Origin: Nocardioides sp. | GTDB taxonomy: Bacteria > Actinomycetota > Actinomycetes > Propionibacteriales > Nocardioidaceae | Reading direction: 5' to 3' | Length of the DNA: 7,724 nt | Assembly (NCBI GenBank): GCA_029264225.1 | Contig: JARICB010000235.1 | Location: 1-7,724 of the forward strand | Shown here: positions 1 to 4,907 of the stretch, in pieces | Position numbering within the stretch: the stretch's first letter is position 1 | Layout of the letters: each line of letters begins with the position of its first letter | Notes under the pieces: generated by a model | Seen by the model: the letters and a program-made list of their open reading frames with translations, nothing else | Databases searched by the model: none | Told to the model about the DNA's origin: nothing | Translations under genes and position numbers: made by a program

Positions 1-1987
1 GATCGTCGGCATTACCGTGATCGTCGCGGCGGCCTGGGCGAACGTCGTGCTGCTGGTCGCTGCCGGGGTGTTGGTCTACGCCGTCGGCGGCACCCTCATC
101 GCGTGGCCCCTGGCCCGAACGGCTCGCCGCAAGCCGCCAGCCACGTTCGCGACCTGGTCGCTGGCCGCTGGCCTTATGTGGCTGCTCGGACTCCTGATGG
201 CGCTCGTCGTGAGGCTGACCTGGGTGGTCTCCCGCGACGGTTCCTGGCTCGACGTCGGGGAGTCCTTCGAGCAGTTCACCCCTTACCTGGCCGCCGGCTT
301 CGTGGCCCAGGTGCTGCTCGGTGCCATGTCCTACCTGATCCCGGTGGTCATGGGCGGTGGCCCGGCCGCCGTCCGCGCCACCAACCAGCACATCGACGCC
401 GGCAGCGCTCTGCGGATCAGCCTGACCAACCTGGGCCTGCTCGTCTGCGTGCTGCCGGTCCCGAGCCTGGTGCGGGTCGCCGCATCAGCACTCGTGCTGG
501 CCGCACTGGCCTCCTTCGTGCCGATCTTGTTGGTGGCGATCCGCCGTCGTCGTACGGCGCCCGCAACTGCCGTTGAGACGACGCCACGACCGGCCGGCCA
601 ACTCACCGGTCTGGCCGTCGTCGGGCTCGCCCTCGTCATGACCGCCGTCGCCCTCGGTGGCTCACTCGACCCCGCCAGCCTGGCCGGCCCACCGAAGTCG
701 GCCGCCGACGGAGTCATCGCCACCGGCCACACCACCAGCGTCACGGTGGAGGCCAAGGACATGCGCTTCACGCCGTCGAGCATCGAGGTGCCGGTCGGCG
801 ACACGGTGGTGATCACGGTCAAGAACACCGATCGCACCGACGTCCACGACCTGGTGCTCGAAACCGGCCACGACACCGGGCGACTCGCACCCGGCGAGTC
901 CGCGGTCATCGACGTCGGGGTGATCGGACGCGACCTCGACGGTTGGTGTTCGGTCGTCGGGCACCGCCAGATGGGCATGGTGCTCGGCATCGAGGCGCTC
1001 GGTGCGCCACTCGAGGCAGACCCGGGCACCCCGCCAGCGGCCGACGTCCCATCCGACGATTCGGCATCCGATGGTGCTCCTGACGCCCACGCAGGTCACG
1101 GCGACCACGGCATGGTGATGGGCGAGCCGGCCGCCGGCACCGATATCCCCGACCCTGCACTGTCGCCGTTGGAGCCCGGCACGATCCACCGCCACACCTT
1201 CGACATCACCGAACAGGACATGGAGGTCGCCCCGGGAGTCAGCCAGGAGATGTGGACCTACAACGGCTCCTCCCCCGGACCGACCCTGCACGGCAAGGTC
1301 GGCGACACCTTCGTCATTACCCTCATCAACAACGGCGCGCTGGGCCACTCCATCGACTTCCATGCCGGCCAACGCGCTCCCGACAAGGTCATGGTGACGA
1401 TCCCGCCCGGGGAGTCCCTGACCTACCGGTTCACCGCCAACCGGGCCGGCATCTGGATGTATCACTGCTCATCCATGCCGATGACTGCTCACATCGCCAA
1501 CGGCCTGTTCGGCGCGGTCGTGATCGATCCGCCCGACCTGCCGAAGGTCGACAGGTCCTACGTCCTGGTGCAGTCCGAGCACTACTACGGACCCGAGGGT
1601 CAGCCGGTCGACATGGAAAAACTGTTGGGCGAGAAGCCGGTTGCGGTCGTTTTCTACGGCTACCACAACGCTTACAAACATGCGCCACTCAAGGTCAAGG
1701 TCGGCGAGCGGGTGCGGATCTGGCTGCTCGACGCCGGCCCCAACCGGCCACTCTCCTTCCACGTCGTCGGTGCACAGTTCGACCGCACCTGGTTCGAGGG
1801 TGACTGGCTGCTCGGCTCCGCGAAGACGCCCTCCCGCACCGGTGGCTCCCAGGCGCTGGCCCTGGCAGCCGCTCAGGGCGGGTTCGTGGAGATGGTCTTC
1901 GACGAGCCCGGGCGCTACCCCCTGGTCAACCACGTCATGGTCGACGCCGAGCGCGGCGCCTACGGCATCATCGAGGTCACCCGGTGA
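1..1987 (+). CDS. Membrane-anchored multicopper oxidase / NirK-like copper protein, 5'-truncated by window edge
   Basis: The frame is open from base 2 with no stop, so the true start probably lies upstream; the GTG at 17 (residue 1 here) is only the first start codon visible. Residues 4-215 hold about six hydrophobic helices (roughly 4-30, 47-71, 90-112, 133-150, 155-175, 197-215). Residues 240-330 form a plastocyanin-like cupredoxin with a type 1 copper set H277, C311, H316 and M321 (or M319). Residues 357-369 are a His/Met-rich linker. Residues 388-656 resemble NirK. By analogy with Alcaligenes NirK and Neisseria AniA, H444, C484 and H492 would bind type 1 copper; H449, H483 and H639 would bind type 2 copper; D447 and H582 match the catalytic Asp98/His255 pair. 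The axial Met position is Leu (L497). Inferred role: extracytoplasmic copper redox enzyme, possibly nitrite reduction, with the fused cupredoxin as electron relay. A laccase-like oxidase is the alternative, but the HCH motif of trinuclear sites is absent. Family call firm, substrate not. Confidence 0.88.
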   Translation, partial: IVGITVIVAAAWANVVLLVAAGVLVYAVGGTLIAWPLARTARRKPPATFATWSLAAGLMWLLGLLMALVVRLTWVVSRDGSWLDVGESFEQFTPYLAAGFVAQVLLGAMSYLIPVVMGGGPAAVRATNQHIDAGSALRISLTNLGLLVCVLPVPSLVRVAASALVLAALASFVPILLVAIRRRRTAPATAVETTPRPAGQLTGLAVVGLALVMTAVALGGSLDPASLAGPPKSAADGVIATGHTTSVTVEAKDMRFTPSSIEVPVGDTVVITVKNTDRTDVHDLVLETGHDTGRLAPGESAVIDVGVIGRDLDGWCSVVGHRQMGMVLGIEALGAPLEADPGTPPAADVPSDDSASDGAPDAHAGHGDHGMVMGEPAAGTDIPDPALSPLEPGTIHRHTFDITEQDMEVAPGVSQEMWTYNGSSPGPTLHGKVGDTFVITLINNGALGHSIDFHAGQRAPDKVMVTIPPGESLTYRFTANRAGIWMYHCSSMPMTAHIANGLFGAVVIDPPDLPKVDRSYVLVQSEHYYGPEGQPVDMEKLLGEKPVAVVFYGYHNAYKHAPLKVKVGERVRIWLLDAGPNRPLSFHVVGAQFDRTWFEGDWLLGSAKTPSRTGGSQALALAAAQGGFVEMVFDEPGRYPLVNHVMVDAERGAYGIIEVTR

Positions 1988-2088
1988 AGGTCAGCGTGGA
2001 TCCGCACCGGCGCGACGGCTACGGCGAATGCGTGCGCGGGCCCTGGGGTCGGCGGGTAGCGTGCCTTGAGTGCGCATCGTCGTCCTGA
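1984..2088 (+). pseudogene. Probable ferredoxin N-terminal remnant (truncated)
   Basis: A 34-codon frame starts with GTG overlapping the upstream TGA stop as GTGA. A GAGG at 1973-1976, 7 nt before the start, suggests translational coupling. The first 18 residues, VKVSVDPHRRDGYGECVR, closely resemble the start of single-cluster actinobacterial ferredoxins, which typically read M-K/R-V-x-V-D-x-x-x-C-x-G-x-G-x-C. The second cluster cysteine is present (C16) but the first is Arg (codon 10, CGC, one transition from the Cys codon TGC). After residue 18 the resemblance stops; the frame ends inside the sirtuin gene, far short of the usual 60-70 residues. The simplest reading is a decayed, deleted ferredoxin gene that once followed the copper oxidase. 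It could instead be a chance match in a short GC-rich frame. The family resemblance is from memory, not a search. Confidence 0.45.
2057..2062 (+). promoter_or_regulatory. Candidate -10 box (TAGCGT) for leaderless sirtuin mRNA
   Basis: TAGCGT fits the actinobacterial TAnnnT -10 pattern and ends 7 nt before the GTG start at 2070. That spacing would place the transcription start at or next to the start codon. No Shine-Dalgarno is visible between the two. No convincing -35 element is seen. The same heptamer TAGCGTG precedes the divergent peptidase gene. Confidence 0.5.
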
Positions 2089-2768
2089 CCGGAGCAGGAA
2101 TCTCCGCCGAGAGCGGGCTGGCGACCTTCCGCGGGGAGGACGGCCTCTGGGAGGGCCATCACCCGGCCGACGTCGCGACGCCGGAGGCGTTCGAGGCCAA
2201 CCCAACGCTGGTGCAACGCTTCTACGACGAGCGGCGGGCCGCCCTCACCAGGGTGGAGCCGAACGCCGCGCACGTCGCGTTGGCGCAGTTGGAGTCCGCA
2301 CTGGGTAACGACCTCTACCTCGTGACCCAGAACATCGACGACCTGCACGAGCGCGGTGGCTCCGAGCGGGTGCACCACATGCACGGTCGACTCCGCGCCG
2401 CCTGGTGCCTGGCCTGCAACGAGCGCCACGTCTGGGAGGAGGCGCTGACCGATGGGCCACCGTGCCCCAGCTGCCACTCGTCGATGCTGCGCCCCGACAT
2501 CGTCTGGTTCGGCGAAGTGCCCTACGGCATGGAGTCGATCGATCAAGAGTTGGCCGACTGCGACCTGTTCGTCTCCATCGGGACCTCGGGGGTCGTCTAC
2601 CCGGCGGCCGCCTTCGTGCACTACGCCATCGGCAACGGCAAACGCACCCTCGAGCTCAACCTCGAGACCAGCGACACGACCAGCGACTTCCACGAGTCAC
2701 GGCGCGGCCCGGCCAGCGAACTGGTGCCGGCATGGGTCGAGGAAGTTCTCAGCGGCCGTTCTGGCTGA
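2070..2768 (+). CDS. cobB: NAD-dependent protein deacylase, SIR2/sirtuin family (CobB-like)
   Basis: This cytosolic enzyme removes acyl groups from lysine side chains using NAD+, releasing nicotinamide and O-acyl-ADP-ribose. The 232 residues are normal for a bacterial sirtuin and all core motifs are seen: NAD-binding GAGIS at 8-12 with FR at 20-21, TQNIDDLH at 86-93, catalytic H105 in HG, zinc cysteines C113/C116 and C132/C135, FGE at 147-149, GTS at 171-173 and NLE at 197-199. Y52 and R55 sit in FYDERR, matching the Tyr-x-x-Arg pair that marks class III (SIRT5/CobB) enzymes and contacts succinyl or malonyl groups, so desuccinylation/demalonylation is plausible alongside deacetylation. The GTG start is chosen because TGA lies directly before it in frame (2067-2069); the N-terminus MRIVVLTGAG is typical. 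No Shine-Dalgarno is seen; a leaderless transcript is likely. The 3' end overlaps the convergent peptidase gene by 20 bp. Confidence 0.95.
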   Translation: MRIVVLTGAGISAESGLATFRGEDGLWEGHHPADVATPEAFEANPTLVQRFYDERRAALTRVEPNAAHVALAQLESALGNDLYLVTQNIDDLHERGGSERVHHMHGRLRAAWCLACNERHVWEEALTDGPPCPSCHSSMLRPDIVWFGEVPYGMESIDQELADCDLFVSIGTSGVVYPAAAFVHYAIGNGKRTLELNLETSDTTSDFHESRRGPASELVPAWVEEVLSGRSG

Positions 2769-3639
2769 AGTGCTGGTAGTCCTTGGCCGAGTTCCAGTCG
2801 CCGCCCCACTCCCAGCCGATCCGAGCGAACGCCTCGACCACCGGTCCGGCGGGCCCGATCATTCCGGGTCGGAGCGGAGTCCGGTCGAGGAACGAACTGG
2901 CCAGCTCGGGCAGCACCACCTCCCCCTTGATGTAGGGGTTCTGGAATGTGTTGAGGTCGATCGCCAGGCCATAGGCGTGTTGGGAGAAGTAGGACGCACT
3001 GGTCGAGGGGCGGCAGACGAATGCACCGGTCCCGTTGCCGTCGCCGGTCGGCGGCGCGTCCGGGTCGTAGGAGCGCGCGATCAGCACCTGTTCCTGGGGG
3101 AAGTGCTGGCGATACAGGGTGCGGAAGACGCTGACCACGTCGTCGGCAACGGTGCGGTGCACGAGCAGTTCGCCGGTGTGTCGCTGGGCGTCGAAGCCCC
3201 AGAAGCTCACGCGGAGCCAGGCCAGGTCGGTGGCCGCCACCGGGCAGCCCGGTTGCCAGCTCGATCGGGCGATGATTCGCTTCGGTGCCGGCGACACGAC
3301 CCGGCTGGCGAAGCCGCGCCCCGGCAGCATTCGCGCCGTGTCGGGCAGCGTCCACTGGCGGCGACCCAGCGCGGGCGGGGTCGCTCGCACCTCGCCGAAC
3401 CCGGACGCCGTGAGGGGCAGTTGCCGAGTGCCCAACCAGGCGGGCGGGTGGGACCCGAACCCGGTGGCGGGGGTGGTCAGCGTGCCGTCGCCGGGGTTCG
3501 CGGTGGGTCTGGCCGTGGAATGGGCGCGCTGGCTGCCGGTCCGTGTTTGGTCAGCGGCCGGTGTGGCGCCATCGCAACCCGCCACCAGTGCGGCCAGCGC
3601 CACGACTGCGACAACCAGCGTCGACGTACTCCTGATCAC
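2749..3639 (-). CDS. M15-family D-alanyl-D-alanine carboxypeptidase-like lipoprotein
   Basis: This is a predicted zinc peptidase acting on peptidoglycan stem or cross-link peptides outside the membrane. The first 22 residues form a lipoprotein signal: a short n-region, a hydrophobic stretch and the lipobox V-A-G-C with C22 as the likely lipidated residue. Residues 23-60 are a Thr/Pro/Ala-rich linker. The C-terminal domain, about 150-296, carries the M15 VanY/CwlK-like pattern: F-V-C-R at 207-210, S-Q-H-A-Y-G-L-A-I-D at 219-228 with zinc ligands H221 and D228, N-P-Y at 234-236, W-E-W-G-G-D-W at 276-282, and D287-Y-Q-H290, where H290 is the third ligand and D287 takes the catalytic acid/base position. 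The region 60-150 is not recognised. The start is GTG; a TAG four codons upstream in frame rules out a longer protein. Exact cleavage specificity (D,D-carboxypeptidase versus L-Ala-D-Glu endopeptidase) cannot be told. It is divergent from the acyl-CoA dehydrogenase and convergent with the sirtuin. Confidence 0.88.
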   Translation of the reverse strand: MIRSTSTLVVAVVALAALVAGCDGATPAADQTRTGSQRAHSTARPTANPGDGTLTTPATGFGSHPPAWLGTRQLPLTASGFGEVRATPPALGRRQWTLPDTARMLPGRGFASRVVSPAPKRIIARSSWQPGCPVAATDLAWLRVSFWGFDAQRHTGELLVHRTVADDVVSVFRTLYRQHFPQEQVLIARSYDPDAPPTGDGNGTGAFVCRPSTSASYFSQHAYGLAIDLNTFQNPYIKGEVVLPELASSFLDRTPLRPGMIGPAGPVVEAFARIGWEWGGDWNSAKDYQHFSQNGR

Positions 3640-3645
3640 ACCCCC

Positions 3646-3651
3646 ACGCTA
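3646..3651 (-). promoter_or_regulatory. Candidate -10 box (TAGCGT) for leaderless peptidase mRNA
   Basis: Read on the minus strand, TAGCGT ends 6 nt before the GTG start at 3639. It fits TAnnnT and matches the hexamer before the sirtuin gene. A G-run between box and start could act as a weak Shine-Dalgarno but lies immediately next to the start codon, too close for normal use. Its TAG is also the in-frame stop that fixes the gene start. Confidence 0.45.
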
Positions 3652-3664
3652 TCGCGCGACATAG

Positions 3665-3685
3665 ATGTTGACCCGCTAGTAACAT
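3665..3685. promoter_or_regulatory. Inverted repeat ATGTT-N11-AACAT, possible operator
   Basis: Two 5-bp arms (3665-3669 and 3681-3685) form an inverted repeat with an 11-bp centre inside the 53-bp divergent intergenic region. The right arm overlaps the candidate -10 box of the acyl-CoA dehydrogenase gene. The size and placement would suit a TetR- or GntR-type repressor of fatty-acid genes. The arms are short and the inner bases are not symmetric, so it may be chance. Confidence 0.3.
3680..3685 (+). promoter_or_regulatory. Candidate -10 box (TAACAT) for leaderless acyl-CoA dehydrogenase mRNA
   Basis: TAACAT fits TAnnnT and ends 7 nt before the ATG at 3693. No Shine-Dalgarno lies between. A weak -35-like GCGACA sits 18 bp upstream at 3656-3661. 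The nearby TTGACC at 3668-3673 is only 6 bp from the box and so cannot serve as its -35. Confidence 0.5.
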
Positions 3686-3692
3686 ATCTGCC

Positions 3693-4838
3693 ATGAGCCG
3701 TGAGATCTACGACGAGGACCACGAGGCCTTCCGCGCCTCCGTCAGGGAATTCTTGGACCGCGAGGTCGTCCCGAACATGGAGGACTACGCCGCGAACCAC
3801 GGCCTGTCCCGCGAGTTCTGGCTGGCCGCCGGCAAGCAGGGCTTCCTCGGCCTGGAGATCCCCGAGGAGTACGGCGGCTCCGCAGCCGGCGACTACCGGT
3901 TCAACGCGGTGCTCACCGAGGAGCTGGCGAAGGTCAACATGACCCTGCCGAGCTGCCTGGGCATCCACGCCGACATCGTCGCGCCCTACCTCGTGCACCT
4001 GACCAACGACGAGCAGAAGAAGCGCTGGCTGCCGCAGTTCTGCTCCGGCGAACTGTTGACCGCGATCGGCATGACCGAGCCGGGCGGTGGCTCCGACCTG
4101 GCCAACCTGAAGACCACGGCCGTCCGTGACGGCGACGACTGGATCCTCAACGGCGCCAAGACCTTCATCACCAACGGTGCGAGCGCCAACCTCGTGGTGG
4201 TGGCCGCACGCACGTCGCCGGAGAAGAAGGCCAAGGGCATCAGCCTCTTCGGCGTCGACACCTCGCTGCCCGGCTTCTCCGTCGGCCGGGTGCTCGACAA
4301 GGTCGGCCAGGACGACTCCGACACTGCTGAGCTGGCCTTCGAGAACGTGCGGGTCAGCAACGACGACCTGATCGGGCCGCTCGACACCGGCTTCATCTCG
4401 ATGATGCAGTTCCTGCCCCAGGAGCGCCTCGGCTCGGCGGTCACCAACCTGGCGCACGCCGCGCAGATCCTCGACGAGACGATCCAGTACGCCAAGGACC
4501 GCAAGGCGTTCGGTGCGCCGATCGGCAGCTTCCAGCACAACCAGTTCCTGCTCGCCGAGCTGGTGACCAAGGTCGAGGTGACCCAGGCCTTCGTCGACCA
4601 GTGCGTGCTCAAGCACACGCGCGGGGAGCTGAGCGCCGTGGACGCCGCCAAGGCCAAGTGGTGGACCTCGCAGGTGCAGAACGACGTGCTCGACCACTGC
4701 GTCCAACTGCACGGCGGCTACGGCTACATGAACGAATATCGGGTCGGTCGCGCCTGGCGCGATGCCCGGGTCTCCAAGATCTGGGCCGGGTCCAACGAGA
4801 TCATGAAGATGCTGATCGGGCGCGACCTGGGTCTTTGA
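3693..4838 (+). CDS. Acyl-CoA dehydrogenase, long-chain/isovaleryl-type active site
   Basis: This FAD enzyme is predicted to introduce the alpha-beta double bond in acyl-CoA thioesters, passing electrons to electron-transfer flavoprotein. Its 381 residues match the family length. Signatures seen: N-terminal helical domain with GFLGLEIPEEYGG at 50-62, the middle-domain motif MTEPGGGSDL at 127-136 (flavin/substrate contacts), and C-terminal DRKAFGAPIGSFQ at 269-281, QLHGGYGYMNEY at 338-349 and GSNEIMK at 366-372. The residue matching the catalytic Glu376 of medium-chain enzymes is Ala (A365), while PQERL at 242-246 supplies E244, the position used as base in long-chain and isovaleryl-CoA dehydrogenases. 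This suggests long- or branched-chain substrates, though chain length is not readable from sequence. ATG is the first start after an in-frame TGA at 3669. No Shine-Dalgarno; leaderless expression likely. No beta-oxidation partner gene lies beside it. Confidence 0.95.
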   Translation: MSREIYDEDHEAFRASVREFLDREVVPNMEDYAANHGLSREFWLAAGKQGFLGLEIPEEYGGSAAGDYRFNAVLTEELAKVNMTLPSCLGIHADIVAPYLVHLTNDEQKKRWLPQFCSGELLTAIGMTEPGGGSDLANLKTTAVRDGDDWILNGAKTFITNGASANLVVVAARTSPEKKAKGISLFGVDTSLPGFSVGRVLDKVGQDDSDTAELAFENVRVSNDDLIGPLDTGFISMMQFLPQERLGSAVTNLAHAAQILDETIQYAKDRKAFGAPIGSFQHNQFLLAELVTKVEVTQAFVDQCVLKHTRGELSAVDAAKAKWWTSQVQNDVLDHCVQLHGGYGYMNEYRVGRAWRDARVSKIWAGSNEIMKMLIGRDLGL

Positions 4839-4839
4839 G

Positions 4840-4859
4840 GCCGCCCCGGGGCGATCGGC
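4840..4859 (+). terminator. GC-rich hairpin after the acyl-CoA dehydrogenase stop
   Basis: A perfect 12-bp palindrome, CGCCCCGGGGCG (4842-4853), begins 3 bp after the stop codon. It is flanked by GCCG (4840-4843) and CGGC (4856-4859), which can pair around a bulged CGAT. No T-run follows, so it is not a canonical intrinsic terminator. Actinobacteria often use GC stems without a U-tract, but this one has no proper loop. The function is uncertain. Confidence 0.3.
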
Positions 4860-4895
4860 TCGGAAATACCAGCGACCGACGCCCCCGGGACTCCC

Positions 4896-4901
4896 TAAAC
4901 T
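4896..4901 (+). promoter_or_regulatory. Candidate -10 box (TAAACT) for leaderless regulator mRNA
   Basis: TAAACT fits TAnnnT and ends 6 nt before the ATG at 4908. Its TAA is in frame with the gene and so excludes an upstream start. Only GCCCGG separates box and start, leaving no room for a spaced Shine-Dalgarno. No clear -35 is seen. Confidence 0.5.
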
Positions 4902-4907
4902 GCCCGG

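Noticed and set aside
17..19. GTG at 17 as the true start of the copper protein
   Set aside because: The frame is open to the window edge and the visible codons before it encode hydrophobic residues continuing the helix. The gene almost certainly starts upstream.
1460..1492. Two-domain laccase (trinuclear copper) identity for the copper protein
   Set aside because: Laccases need HxH/HCH motifs. Here the motif is H-C-S with single His residues at the type 2 positions, which fits a NirK-like mononuclear site.
3668..3673. TTGACC as the -35 box of the acyl-CoA dehydrogenase promoter
   Set aside because: It is only 6 bp from the candidate -10 box at 3680, whereas a -35 should be about 16-18 bp away.
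2452..3696. A 414-codon plus-strand frame running across the sirtuin end and the peptidase gene
   Set aside because: The first part is a shifted frame of the sirtuin and the rest is antisense to the M15 lipoprotein. No domain is seen.
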